In this document: piece by piece, positions 35,512 to 44,710 of the stretch
How the letters are laid out: each line of letters begins with the position of its first letter
Numbering within the stretch: position 1 is the first letter of the stretch
Assembly (NCBI RefSeq): GCF_011299555.1
Contig: NZ_CP049857.1
Span: forward strand, 186,001 to 250,000
Reading direction: 5' to 3'
From: Dysgonomonas sp. HDW5A
GTDB taxonomy: Bacteria; Bacteroidota; Bacteroidia; Bacteroidales; Dysgonomonadaceae
Length of the DNA stretch: 64,000 nucleotides
Notes under the pieces: generated by a model
What the model saw: the letters and a program-made list of their open reading frames with translations, nothing else
Database searches by the model: none
Told to the model about the DNA's origin: nothing
Position numbers and translations under genes: made by a program

Positions 35512-36798
35512 TCAACGCTTTATTTCGTCTATATGCTGCCCTCTCTCATGCGTATATCTTCCGAATTTAGGTTCACCCACCATCTGTTTCCCATAAATAC
35601 CTGTATGACCGGATATTAAATATGAAATTACGCAAGCGATTGCTGCATACACACCGCATCCTCCGCCAAATAATTCAATAGCCATTATTGAACAGGCTAT
35701 CGGCGTATTGGTAGCACCTGCAAATACGGCAACAAAGCCTATTCCGGCCAACAAGCCCATAGGCAAAGGGATAAACAGCGACAGTGCATTTCCTAAAGCT
35801 GCTCCTATAAAAAACAGCGGTGTAACTTCTCCACCCTTAAATCCGGCAGCCAGTGTTATGATTGTAAATGCTATTTTCAATAGAAAAGCATAGGGAACAA
35901 GTTGATGGTCAAAAGAATCTACAATAACAGGGATGCCCAATCCGATATAATCGGTGGTATCCATTGCCCAAACGGCAATAATAACGATCAAACCTCCGAC
36001 AAAAGGGCGGAAAGGGGGGTATTTTATTTTCGATTTGAAAAGTGCTGTTACATAATGTATGCCTTTACTGAAAAACACGGCACAAAGTCCGAAAGCCACT
36101 CCTGCAAATATTGTATACAATAAAGTTTCGGCTGAAATTTCAGGTACAAACGAAATTGAATAATGTGTATGATGGGCTTGCCATGCTTTAGTCGCTAAAT
36201 CGGCGATAACAGACGATAAAAGAGCCGGTAACAGGGCATTGTACCTCAAACGTCCTATCAGGAAAAACTCCAGACCAAATATTGCTCCTGCCAGAGGCGT
36301 ACCGAAAACAGAACCAAATCCGGCAGCCGTAGCAGCGACTAGTAAGATACGGCTTTCTTCAGAGGTTAATCGAAAAGGTTTACGAAAAACATCGGCAATG
36401 GCTCCTGCCATCTGAATGGCTGTACCCTCTCGTCCTGCCGAACCTCCGAATAAATGAGTAACTACTGTACCTATATATACAAGAGGAGCCATTCGAAAAG
36501 GAATCCTTTGTTCGGGTTTATGAATCGTATCGATCAAGAGGTTATTTCCTGCATTGGCTTCTTTTCCATAATAATGATACAACAAACCAATAAATACTCC
36601 GGCGATGGGCAGAAAAGCCATAATCCAAAGATGCGATTGCCTGTAATTAGTTACAAAATCGAGAGAATGCAGAAACAGAGCCGAAGCCGAACCAATACAA
36701 ATACCAATAACGGCACTTATTGTTATCCACTTAAGAATATACAATATAAAGGGGTAATTTCTAAGAATTAATCGGAAATGAATGCTGATTTTTCGCAC
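35512..36798 (-). CDS. CLC-type anion channel/antiporter, probably the fluoride-exporting CLC-F class
   Basis: 428 residues with 10-12 membrane helices. In place of the canonical GSGIP filter motif it has GNNLL (84-88), and GREGT (122-126, with Glu124 as the gating glutamate) in place of GREGP; both are traits I associate with fluoride-selective CLC-F proteins. GFKGGEVTPLFFIGAALG is normal. The strongest support is a fluoride riboswitch about 120 bases upstream on the same strand. F-/H+ antiport expelling toxic fluoride is therefore the likely role. A palindromic element is wedged between the riboswitch and the gene. Confidence 0.88.
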   Translation of the reverse strand: MRKISIHFRLILRNYPFILYILKWITISAVIGICIGSASALFLHSLDFVTNYRQSHLWIMAFLPIAGVFIGLLYHYYGKEANAGNNLLIDTIHKPEQRIPFRMAPLVYIGTVVTHLFGGSAGREGTAIQMAGAIADVFRKPFRLTSEESRILLVAATAAGFGSVFGTPLAGAIFGLEFFLIGRLRYNALLPALLSSVIADLATKAWQAHHTHYSISFVPEISAETLLYTIFAGVAFGLCAVFFSKGIHYVTALFKSKIKYPPFRPFVGGLIVIIAVWAMDTTDYIGLGIPVIVDSFDHQLVPYAFLLKIAFTIITLAAGFKGGEVTPLFFIGAALGNALSLFIPLPMGLLAGIGFVAVFAGATNTPIACSIMAIELFGGGCGVYAAIACVISYLISGHTGIYGKQMVGEPKFGRYTHERGQHIDEIKR

Positions 36799-36825
36799 AA
36801 AAAAAATGTTTTTGTTTCTTTATTA

Positions 36826-36900
36826 AATTGCTTCAGACCTTTTCTTATTACTTCCATAAGTAAAATAGCAATAGCTGGCTATTATCCTTAAAGACAGTAA
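36826..36900 (+). repeat. dispersed palindromic element, copy 16
   Basis: Right half of the head (TCAGACCT) with eroded left arm, body TTTCTTATTACTTCCATAAG, then TAAAATAGCAATAGCTGGCTATTATCCTTAAA as in the reference copies (in two parts). It lies between the fluoride riboswitch and its gene. Confidence 0.75.
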
Positions 36901-36921
36901 TAATATTAAAATCATTTTAAT

Positions 36922-36977
36922 AAGGCGTCATCAGCTTGTTGAAGGCGGTTGGTTAAGGAAGACACCATTTCCTTTAA
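36922..36977 (-). ncRNA. fluoride riboswitch (crcB motif)
   Basis: On the minus strand: AAGGAAATGGTGTC, TTCCTT, AACCAACCGCC, then AAGCTGATGACGCC. This fits the crcB aptamer: stem AAGGA/TCCTT, the conserved AACCGCC-like joining strand, GCTGATGAC, and pairing of GGTGTC with GACGCC. The usual GGNGATGG reads GGAAATGG, with GGAA facing TTCC where other members have GGAG facing CTCC, so the pairing is kept. A hairpin ATTAAAAT/ATTTTAAT follows and may be part of the expression platform. It controls the CLC gene downstream. Confidence 0.92.
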
Positions 36978-36982
36978 GATCA

Positions 36983-36990
36983 TAAAGATA
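36983..36990 (-). promoter_or_regulatory. likely -7 element of the riboswitch transcript
   Basis: TATCTTTA, one base off TAnnTTTG, placed so that transcription would begin at about the first aptamer base. Confidence 0.4.
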
Positions 36991-37041
36991 ATCACTTTAT
37001 ATTGAAAATAAAAAAGGACATATTAAAATAGCCTATATTTT

Positions 37042-37073
37042 ATTGCAGGATTTATAACTCTTACATACTTTTG
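37042..37073 (+). promoter_or_regulatory. promoter of the small membrane protein gene
   Basis: TATTG, 20 bases, TACTTTTG: a good Bacteroidetes promoter about 25 bases before the ATG, divergent from the riboswitch transcript. Confidence 0.65.
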
Positions 37074-37098
37074 AGCCCGAATTAAAAACATCCTATTC

Positions 37099-37602
37099 AT
37101 GAAATCAAAATATACCTCTTTATTGAGATTCGAAACGATCATTATTATATTTATTCTCGTGGCTTTTTCTTTGACCTGGATAAGCTGGGGTAAGCTCATT
37201 GTTACAGGGTGGGATCTGCCTTCTTTGTATAAAAAGACTACCAAAATTTCGAATACAATCATGTTCTTCGCTAAAAAGGATTCTCCACATCTAGCATATG
37301 TATTTTACATAGTACCGTTATTGAGTTTAATATCGGGTATTTTTTTGTTTAAGATGAGATACCGAACCGCTAATCTTATATTAGTACTCACTTCTATATT
37401 GGGAATATTTGTTTCTATATATATGTATATTTATTTTATTACCTCCAAGATGTTTAAACTCTCCAATGCAGGAGGAGGTATACACCTCTTACTTTTGGTC
37501 AGCAGTATAGGGTTGATATGGTCGTTTATATATTGTATCAGAAAAAAGAAAAATAAGGATATTCCTTTAGAAGCAGTTTCTGAAACTAATGACCTGCTTT
37601 AA
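37099..37602 (+). CDS. hypothetical membrane protein, four helices
   Basis: 167 residues, not recognised. Hydrophobic segments near 13-34, 65-83, 88-113 and 125-146, a lysine-rich cytoplasmic end (RKKKNKD), and a soluble loop (WDLPSLYKKTTKISN) after the first helix. Stand-alone gene with its own promoter. No motif indicates transport or enzyme activity. Confidence 0.7.
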   Translation: MKSKYTSLLRFETIIIIFILVAFSLTWISWGKLIVTGWDLPSLYKKTTKISNTIMFFAKKDSPHLAYVFYIVPLLSLISGIFLFKMRYRTANLILVLTSILGIFVSIYMYIYFITSKMFKLSNAGGGIHLLLLVSSIGLIWSFIYCIRKKKNKDIPLEAVSETNDLL

Positions 37603-37682
37603 GAAAATATACTAACTGAAAAGCATTTAGCACACTATAAATGACATAAATCGAAGTCTTTTTTTTGATTTTTTCGCATTCT

Positions 37683-37717
37683 TTTGTGGTAGAAGTACAA
37701 AGTATTCCCTATTTTTG
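37683..37717 (+). promoter_or_regulatory. promoter of aldA
   Basis: TTTG, 23 bases, TATTTTTG; the -7 fits TAnnTTTG, the spacer is a little long. Confidence 0.5.
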
Positions 37718-37768
37718 GATTTACAGACTAGCAATCTTTAACCAATTAAAAATACTATTTGTAACGCC

Positions 37769-39205
37769 ATGAAAGAATTAAAAATGTTCATCGATGGGAA
37801 ATTCATCGAAAATACTTCAGGAAAGTGGATCAATGTCCTAAATCCTTCAACAGAAGAAGTAATCGCAAAGATGCCTGACGGCACTCTCGAAGATACAAAA
37901 AAAGCCATCGACGCAGCAGACGCCGCTCAGATACAATGGGAAAAAACTCCCGCCGTTGAAAGAGCCGGTTACCTCCTTAAAATTGCTGCGGGCATTCGTA
38001 AAAGGGAAAAAGAAATAACAGATATTATTGTACAAGAAGGTGGTAAAACACAAGGCTTAGCAAATGTTGAGGCTCTGTTTACCGCCGATTATCTGGAGTA
38101 TATGGCAGGATGGGCACGACGTTACGAAGGCGAAATTATCCAAAGTGATCGTCCTAACGAAAACATATTCTTATTTAAGAAAGCTATCGGTGTAACAACA
38201 GGCATCCTACCCTGGAACTTCCCATTTTTCCTTATAGCCCGAAAAGCTGCTCCGGCACTCGTTACAGGAAATACGATAGTAGTAAAACCAAGTCAGTTAA
38301 CACCTATCAATGCATACATCTTCGCACAGATTGTCGAAGAAGCAGGTGTACCCAAAGGAGTATTCAATCTGGTCAACGGACGTGGTTCTGTGATCGGTCA
38401 TGAACTGGCAGCTAATCCTAAGGTGGGCATGGTGAGTCTCACAGGAAGTGTTTCAGCAGGACAACAAACCATGGCTGCTGCAGCTCCTAATATCACCAAA
38501 GTATCTCTCGAACTGGGGGGAAAAGCTCCTGCCATAGTAATGGACGATGCCGATCTCGATTTAGCCGTTAAAGCGATTATTGCCTCAAGAGTAATTAACA
38601 CAGGGCAGGTTTGTAATTGTGCCGAACGTGTATATGTACACAAAAATGTTAAAGAGGCATTTATGACTAAATTGGTTGCAGGAATGAAAGCTGTTAAAGT
38701 AGGAGATCCGAATAAAATCGCCGATCTTGATATGGGACCGTTAGTAGAAGAAAATGCTCTCAAATCGGTTCAGGATAAAGTTGAAAAAGCAATTAAACAA
38801 GGTGCAAAATTAATCTGCGGAGGAAACCGTATCGGAAATAAGGGATATTTCTTCGAACCAACTATACTTGATAATGTTACTCAAAATATGGATATTATCA
38901 AAGAAGAAACATTCGGTCCCGTTTTACCGATTGTAGAGTTTACCGATATAAATGACGCTATTGCTTGGGCTAATGACTCCGAATTTGGCTTAACCTCTTC
39001 GGTATATACTCAGAATTTAGACACTGCTTTTAAATTGGTGAGAGCTCTTAAATTTGGAGAGACATATATCAATCGTGAAAACTTCGAAGCCATGCAAGGA
39101 TTTCATGCAGGATGCCGCAAATCGGGTATTGGCGGTGCTGACGGAAAACATGGATTGGAAGAATATCTACAAACTCATGTAGTCTACTTAGAAACAAAGG
39201 GTTAA
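37769..39205 (+). CDS. aldA: aldehyde dehydrogenase, lactaldehyde/glycolaldehyde type
   Basis: NAD-dependent oxidation of aldehydes, probably L-lactaldehyde or glycolaldehyde. 478 residues. Motifs: GILPWNFPFFLIARK, KPSQLTPINA, Glu in VSLELGGKAPAIV, nucleophile Cys in INTGQVCNCAERVYV (the wording found in E. coli AldA), and EETFGPVLPIVEF. Lactaldehyde arises from rhamnose and fucose breakdown, which would suit a cell with the rhamnosidase at 57655, but the genes are not linked. Ends in a strong terminator. Confidence 0.92.
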   Translation: MKELKMFIDGKFIENTSGKWINVLNPSTEEVIAKMPDGTLEDTKKAIDAADAAQIQWEKTPAVERAGYLLKIAAGIRKREKEITDIIVQEGGKTQGLANVEALFTADYLEYMAGWARRYEGEIIQSDRPNENIFLFKKAIGVTTGILPWNFPFFLIARKAAPALVTGNTIVVKPSQLTPINAYIFAQIVEEAGVPKGVFNLVNGRGSVIGHELAANPKVGMVSLTGSVSAGQQTMAAAAPNITKVSLELGGKAPAIVMDDADLDLAVKAIIASRVINTGQVCNCAERVYVHKNVKEAFMTKLVAGMKAVKVGDPNKIADLDMGPLVEENALKSVQDKVEKAIKQGAKLICGGNRIGNKGYFFEPTILDNVTQNMDIIKEETFGPVLPIVEFTDINDAIAWANDSEFGLTSSVYTQNLDTAFKLVRALKFGETYINRENFEAMQGFHAGCRKSGIGGADGKHGLEEYLQTHVVYLETKG

Positions 39206-39228
39206 TCATTCGTTAATTGATCATAGGG

Positions 39229-39262
39229 GGTCTCAGGAGCAATGCGTTCCTGAGACCTTTTT
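39229..39262 (+). terminator. terminator of aldA
   Basis: GGTCTCAGGA / TCCTGAGACC stem, then TTTTTGTT. The arms resemble the head of the dispersed element, but the loop and flanks do not. Confidence 0.85.
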
Positions 39263-39303
39263 GTTAAAAACTACTTTTCTTCATTATTGTCAATAAAAAA
39301 ATC

Positions 39304-39311
39304 TATATTTG
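39304..39311 (+). promoter_or_regulatory. -7 element for the S74 protein cluster
   Basis: TATATTTG, 140 bases before the first ATG; a GTACTG/CAGTAC hairpin (39358-39383) lies in the leader. Confidence 0.5.
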
Positions 39312-39450
39312 CGGCAAAGAGGAACAACGAAAATTCTAATATTTAAGAAATAAAAGGGTACTGCAAATGTTAAATTTCAGTACGTAATACATTCGCAACA
39401 TACCTAGTGCTACGAGTTGTATATACCTATAATCTAATTTTGCCTAAAAA

Positions 39451-40992
39451 ATGAGAGTAAAAATTCTACTATTAAACTTTGTTTTATCGTCCCTAGGCTT
39501 ATCTATGGCTCAGGTTGGATTAAACACCGAATCGCCTAAAGCATCCTTACAGGTATCGACAGCAACAGCCACAGACAATACTGTAAGCGAAGGGATAATC
39601 GCTCCAATATTAACTCGAACTCAACTAATTGCTAAAGATGCACTATACGGAGCCGATCAGACCGGAGCAATAGTATATATTTCAGAAACTTCGGGAACAC
39701 CCTCTCAAAAGACTTCTCTTATCGACTGGAAAGGATATTACTTTTTTGATGGGACAATATGGAAACAGCTTGGTACCGAACCTTGGTATCGAAAAAACGG
39801 TGGACCGGCCATTGCAAATTCCGATTCAATTTACCTCAGAGGAAAAGTGGTTATAAATGGGACTGAGATAGCAACAGTGCATGGTGATAATGCAGCATTA
39901 AGTGTTTATGGCGCCGATGCGTTAATTAATGGATTAACAGTTGGAAAAGGGTCTGGAAATATCACTGGCAACATCGCTGTAGGTGAGAATGCTTTATTGG
40001 CAAATACTACCGGAAATAATAATATTGCAATAGGCTATTATGCCTTGGCTAAGAATACTAACGGAAGCCACAACATATCGATGGGGTCATTAGCAACCCC
40101 TAGTCTTGCATCTGGCGATTACAACATTTCAGTAGGATATATGGCAAATAGCAGCCTCATTACGGGAAGCAACAACATTGCAATAGGCAGTCAGTCCGGT
40201 TTTCCGGGAGGAACGAGTAATATAGCTATAGGCTACAAAGCAGGTAGTGATATTACAGGAACGAACAATATCGCTATAGGTGCTTTATCCAGAATCATTT
40301 CCGGAAATAATAATATCGTCATTGGAAATGTAGCCAGCATAAATGGCAGCGGTACTAATTTTAATATCGCTATTGGAGACTCTGTTACTGTTGAGGGTAA
40401 TTATAACATCGCTATAGGAAAACTCTCTAAGGTTAGAGGCACCAATTCTGTAGCTTTAGGCTATGGATCCATTAACAATACAAATAACTCGATAGTACTG
40501 GGTTCTTCGCAAGTAAACACAATCAGAGCTGCAGTTACATCAATTACAGCTCTATCTGATCGTAGGGTCAAAAGAGATATTCGAGAAAATGTTCCAGGAT
40601 TAGCTTTCATCAATAAATTAAATCCTGTAACCTACAATATGGATGTATCGGCGATGGCTTCTCTGCAACAAACTCCAGACACCATAAATATGCAGAGAAA
40701 GTTAGAAATTGAGAAAATATTACATACCGGATTTATAGCTCAAGAGGTTGAAAAAGCTGCTCGAGATATAAATTATGACTTCGATGGAGTTTCTATACCA
40801 CAAAACAAAAATGAAATATACGGTGTGAACTATACCTCATTTGTACCATCGCTGATAAAAGCTGTTCAAGAACAAAAGAAACAAATAGAAGAACAAGAAC
40901 AGTTTATTGAAGAACAAAAATTAAGTATCCAAAAACAAGATATTTTAGTACAAGATTTAAGAAAAAGATTAGCAACCCTTGAAGCCAAATAA
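39451..40992 (+). CDS. surface protein with YadA-like head repeats and S74 autochaperone domain (paralogue 1)
   Basis: 513 residues. Signal peptide (LSSLGLSMAQ), a shared N-terminal module (VGLNTESPKASLQV ... GIIAPILTRTQLIAKDALYGADQTGAIVY ... GYYFFDGTIWKQL), then repeats of the NIAIG / NNIAIGxxA kind (about 165-350), which trimerise as beta-rolls in YadA. Next comes a Peptidase_S74 intramolecular chaperone domain with the Ser369-Lys374 dyad (SDRRVK) and a C-terminal coiled coil (about 470-513). In endosialidases this domain folds the trimer and then cuts itself off. Here it would give a secreted trimeric fibre. Ligand unknown. Confidence 0.85.
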   Translation: MRVKILLLNFVLSSLGLSMAQVGLNTESPKASLQVSTATATDNTVSEGIIAPILTRTQLIAKDALYGADQTGAIVYISETSGTPSQKTSLIDWKGYYFFDGTIWKQLGTEPWYRKNGGPAIANSDSIYLRGKVVINGTEIATVHGDNAALSVYGADALINGLTVGKGSGNITGNIAVGENALLANTTGNNNIAIGYYALAKNTNGSHNISMGSLATPSLASGDYNISVGYMANSSLITGSNNIAIGSQSGFPGGTSNIAIGYKAGSDITGTNNIAIGALSRIISGNNNIVIGNVASINGSGTNFNIAIGDSVTVEGNYNIAIGKLSKVRGTNSVALGYGSINNTNNSIVLGSSQVNTIRAAVTSITALSDRRVKRDIRENVPGLAFINKLNPVTYNMDVSAMASLQQTPDTINMQRKLEIEKILHTGFIAQEVEKAARDINYDFDGVSIPQNKNEIYGVNYTSFVPSLIKAVQEQKKQIEEQEQFIEEQKLSIQKQDILVQDLRKRLATLEAK

Positions 40993-41045
40993 GATTACTT
41001 AGCAGTTATCGAACCGAAATGGTAAGGTTATTACACATCCCCATT

Positions 41046-42569
41046 ATGAGAAAAAATACAATTAAATTAATATTAGCCTTGGGAATCCTTTTGTGCTTCA
41101 CAATACAGATCAAGTCACAAAACATAGGTATAAATACCACCGACCCGAAAGTATCGTTGCACATTATAGCTTCCGACAATGCTTCCTTGGCAGAAGGGCT
41201 CATCGCTCCGTCTCTTACCCGCCAACAACTTATTAACAAAGATGATGCATATGGTATTGATCAAACAAATACCCTCATATATATCACAGATCTGTCGGGC
41301 ACAACAACATCCAAGACAAAAGAAATAACATCACCCGGATATTATTTCTTTGATGGTATATCGTGGCAATCTTTTTCTATTGAGCCCTGGTATAAAATAA
41401 ATACTTCAGAAAAAGCAATGTTAAACACCGATTCTATCTACCAGCGAGGAAAAGTAGTAATAAAAGGTAATACCATAGGTAATGTAAATGGTGTACCTGC
41501 TGCCTTAACTGTATATACCGCCGATGCCTCTTTTAACAATGTAAGAGTAGGAAAAGGTAATTTGAATTTAGCTCGAAATACTGCATTAGGATACAATGCA
41601 TTGTCATTCGATGAAACGGCAACTGAAAATAACAACCTTACGGCTATAGGCAATAACTCGTACAGTAGTTTTACTGCTGCATCAGGAACAACTATTGGAA
41701 ATACTTACTATCCTTCAAATAAACTAACTACCGATTTTGTATCATTATCATCTTCGTTTTTAGGAAATATAAGTCCTTTATCCATAAAAATAGGAGCAGC
41801 ACGAACCAGCAGCTCAGATTCCTGTAATGTTCAAATAGGATATATCAACCCTAACGGAACTAAAAACTCAATATTGATAGCGGGTTATATGTCCTTGAAT
41901 CCAACAGAAGACTCAGTTTTATTAGGCGACTCTATTAGTGGAAATGGCACAAGGGAATCGGTTTATGTGGGAACGAGAATAAGTACTAATAGTGCTACCA
42001 GAGCTACAGTTATCGGCTCAAATAACCGAGCTAATTCAACTACACACCTCATTATAGCTAACAATACAAGCTATCCCTACGAAGGATCTTATGGAGTTGT
42101 ACTAGGCAATGCAAATATTACCTCCATCCGAGCTGCCGTAACCTCTATTACCTCTTTATCAGACTATAGAGTAAAAAAGAATATTGAGAGTAATGTTCCC
42201 GGAATCGAATTCATAAAAAGACTAAATCCGGTTACATACAAATTAGATATACCATCAACAGACCAACCAATGTCGAAAAGGTCACCCGAGAATATTCGAC
42301 ATAGTGGTTTCATTGCTCAGGAGGTAGAAACTGCTGCCAAAGAGATAAAATATAATTTTGATGGAATCTATGTGCCACAAAATGAAAAAGACAGATACGG
42401 GCTCAATTACTCTTCATTTGTTGTACCTTTAGTAAAAGCTATTCAAGAACAACAAGCAATCTTAGCCGAACAACAAATAGCGTTATCACAGCAAAAAAAC
42501 AAATTAAAAGAGCAGAATGCACGATTGGAGATTTTGTCTCAAAAACTCGCTGCATTAGAGCAACAATAA
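41046..42569 (+). CDS. surface protein with S74 autochaperone domain (paralogue 2)
   Basis: 507 residues from MRKNTIKLILALG, which begins a proper signal peptide; a longer frame starts nine codons earlier. N-terminal module as in paralogue 1 (IGINTTDPKVSLHI, EGLIAPSLTRQQLINKDDAYGIDQT). The middle is different: head repeats are few and degenerate, replaced by a Ser/Thr-rich stretch. S74 domain keeps the dyad SDYRVK (Ser and Lys five apart), GFIAQEVETAA and the coiled coil rich in Gln. Clearly the middle is the variable part between paralogues. Confidence 0.83.
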   Translation: MRKNTIKLILALGILLCFTIQIKSQNIGINTTDPKVSLHIIASDNASLAEGLIAPSLTRQQLINKDDAYGIDQTNTLIYITDLSGTTTSKTKEITSPGYYFFDGISWQSFSIEPWYKINTSEKAMLNTDSIYQRGKVVIKGNTIGNVNGVPAALTVYTADASFNNVRVGKGNLNLARNTALGYNALSFDETATENNNLTAIGNNSYSSFTAASGTTIGNTYYPSNKLTTDFVSLSSSFLGNISPLSIKIGAARTSSSDSCNVQIGYINPNGTKNSILIAGYMSLNPTEDSVLLGDSISGNGTRESVYVGTRISTNSATRATVIGSNNRANSTTHLIIANNTSYPYEGSYGVVLGNANITSIRAAVTSITSLSDYRVKKNIESNVPGIEFIKRLNPVTYKLDIPSTDQPMSKRSPENIRHSGFIAQEVETAAKEIKYNFDGIYVPQNEKDRYGLNYSSFVVPLVKAIQEQQAILAEQQIALSQQKNKLKEQNARLEILSQKLAALEQQ

Positions 42570-42623
42570 AGCCTCAATCTTTTTTATTTCCAAAGCAATT
42601 ACAACAATAAATAGAACTCATTT

Positions 42624-44165
42624 ATGAAAAAAAATATACTATATCACCTGCTTCTTTCGCTTGCTCTTTTCAGTACAAGTGAGTTCGCTCAATCGCAAGT
42701 TGGTATAAATACAAAAGATCCTAAAGCAACATTAGACATCCATAGCTTATCAACAACTCCTACAACTCCTGAGGGACTTATAGTACCCTCATTAACACGT
42801 CAGCAGACCATCTCAAAAGATGCAGCATATGACAACACACTAACAGGAGCAATAATATATGTGACTGACTTATCGGGGACATTAACGACAAAAACAAGAG
42901 CTATCAACAGAATAGGATATTATGCCTTTGACGGAACTATGTGGATTCCTTTTCAAAAAGAACCTTGGAATAAAGTAGGTACCAATCAAGCTTCTACAGA
43001 AAACACCGATGATATTTATTCCAATGGAACAGTAACTATCAATTCGACATCAGCATTAACATCAATGGCACTAACAGTAGTGAGTCAAGATGCATACATT
43101 AATGGAATCAGTATTGGTAGAGGAAAAGGAAATGTGAGTTCCAATACTGCAGTTGGGTATAATACACTAAATAATAATACAACAGGAACCACGAACAATG
43201 CAATTGGATATAACGCACTAGCTAAAAACACAACAGGAAGCTATAATATTGCAGTTGGTTACTCAGCTCTTGCCAATAACGAAAAGGGAAACTACAACCT
43301 GGCTATAGGCTATCGTGTTAATGAAAACAGACAAGACAGTCTCACATACAATGTTGCAATCGGCGCAAATGCAGGCTTTACTGCAGGCAACTATAATGTC
43401 GCCATTGGTACTAACGCCATTGGTACAACAACCTCTGGGGGTAACACAATAATAGGAAATGGAGCCAAGGCTGCAGGAGAGATGCTAAACCTTGCTATCG
43501 GAACAAATGCTTCGACCAGCGGGGGCAAAAACAATACAGCAGTAGGCTATAACACCACATCCATAGGTGAAGGTAGTATTGCAATAGGGTCTACAGCAAG
43601 AACTCAAGGCACAAACACTATTGCCATAGGATATGGTGCGACTAACACTGTGTCTAATTCGATAGTACTGGGAAATAGTTCAATAACTTCAATAAGGGCA
43701 GCCGTGACATCTATTACCTCCCTTTCTGATCTTCGCTTAAAAAAAGATATTCAAAATAATGTACCCGGATGGGATTTCATAGGGAAGTTGAAGCCTGTTA
43801 CTTATCATTTGGATCTAAGTGCAGAAGCTTCGATAAAAGGCATTCCTGCTGAATCCCGTATTCTTGAATCGGAAAAAGCAGCCGAAAAAATAACCAGAAG
43901 CGGTTTAATTGCTCAGGATGTTGAATCAGCAACTAAAGAAATCGGGTATGACTTTGACGGAATTTATATTCCTGAAAATGAAAAAGACACTTATGGACTT
44001 GGATATACAACATTTGTTGTGCCTTTGGTAAAAACAGTTCAAGAACAACAAGTTATATTAAAACAACAACAACTAACAATACACATACAACAGCAAAAAA
44101 TGAATGAACGAGATACAGAGATAGACTTATTATTGAAAAGAATAGAAGCTCTGGATAGTAAATAA
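42624..44165 (+). CDS. surface protein with YadA-like head repeats and S74 autochaperone domain (paralogue 3)
   Basis: 513 residues. Signal peptide (LFSTSEFAQSQ), module VGINTKDPKATLDI ... EGLIVPSLTRQQTISKDAAY, EPWNKVGTN, then about twelve NIAVGY/NTAVGY/IAIG head repeats, SIRAAVTSITSLSD linker, S74 domain with Ser368 and Lys373 (SDLRLK), and coiled coil. Third of three tandem paralogues; gaps of about 53 bases without terminators suggest one transcript with the two genes before it. It differs from paralogue 1 mainly in repeat number and order. Confidence 0.85.
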   Translation: MKKNILYHLLLSLALFSTSEFAQSQVGINTKDPKATLDIHSLSTTPTTPEGLIVPSLTRQQTISKDAAYDNTLTGAIIYVTDLSGTLTTKTRAINRIGYYAFDGTMWIPFQKEPWNKVGTNQASTENTDDIYSNGTVTINSTSALTSMALTVVSQDAYINGISIGRGKGNVSSNTAVGYNTLNNNTTGTTNNAIGYNALAKNTTGSYNIAVGYSALANNEKGNYNLAIGYRVNENRQDSLTYNVAIGANAGFTAGNYNVAIGTNAIGTTTSGGNTIIGNGAKAAGEMLNLAIGTNASTSGGKNNTAVGYNTTSIGEGSIAIGSTARTQGTNTIAIGYGATNTVSNSIVLGNSSITSIRAAVTSITSLSDLRLKKDIQNNVPGWDFIGKLKPVTYHLDLSAEASIKGIPAESRILESEKAAEKITRSGLIAQDVESATKEIGYDFDGIYIPENEKDTYGLGYTTFVVPLVKTVQEQQVILKQQQLTIHIQQQKMNERDTEIDLLLKRIEALDSK

Positions 44166-44214
44166 ACTTTCCTGAACTCTAAATAACAAAATAAAAAGCT
44201 TATTTGCTTCGGAT

Positions 44215-44245
44215 TTTGTTTATATCTATAAAAGAATTATATTTG
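44215..44245 (+). promoter_or_regulatory. promoter of the AG-tract leader
   Basis: TTTG, exactly 19 bases, TATATTTG: the best Bacteroidetes promoter match in the window. Transcription should start near 44252, 24 bases before the leader ORF and about 105 bases before the AG tract. Confidence 0.8.
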
Positions 44246-44275
44246 TGACTTAAACAGAACTCTTTAGCTATAAAA

Positions 44276-44410
<135 letters not shown>

Positions 44411-44442
44411 CTAGCAAACACGTTAGTTATAAAAATATTTTA

Positions 44443-44466
44443 GGCGGAACTTTCCGCCTTTTTTTT
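44443..44466 (+). terminator. intrinsic terminator inside the leader
   Basis: GGCGGAA-CT-TTCCGCC followed by eight T: a textbook terminator 36 bases after the AG tract and 245 bases before the gene it would serve. That makes it a candidate attenuator. A second stem, TTGCGT/ACGCAA, follows directly. Confidence 0.85.
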
Positions 44467-44710
44467 GGCTTGCGTTTTAAAGACGCAAAGACTTTCATTC
44501 CTAAATATTCCCCAATAAATACATCTATAGTTGTGTCGGTAAACACTTTCGTGTCGCCGATTTATTTTGTTGTTGTCATTTCAGATCAGCACGTAAAGGG
44601 TATTTATCTATGTCACAACTATGCTCGGCAGCAGCGTGTAGCGATTACATGCTGTTGCTATTTATCCTTACATTTTCAAGCTACTAACATTAATTAATTA
44701 TCATAAAACG
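44467..44710 (+). other. untranslated stretch after the leader terminator
   Basis: No separate gene recognised. One frame is open throughout and is continuous with the leader ORF at certain repeat lengths. No further TAnnTTTG promoter seen, so the gene at 44711 seems to depend on read-through. Confidence 0.5.

Noticed and set aside
35512-36798. Ordinary chloride channel
   Set aside because: The filter motifs (GNNLL, GREGT) and the fluoride riboswitch favour the CLC-F class, although sequence alone does not prove ion choice.
39229-39262. Possible further copy of the dispersed element (GGTCTCAGG arms)
   Set aside because: Loop, T run and position fit an intrinsic terminator of aldA; the element's body is missing.
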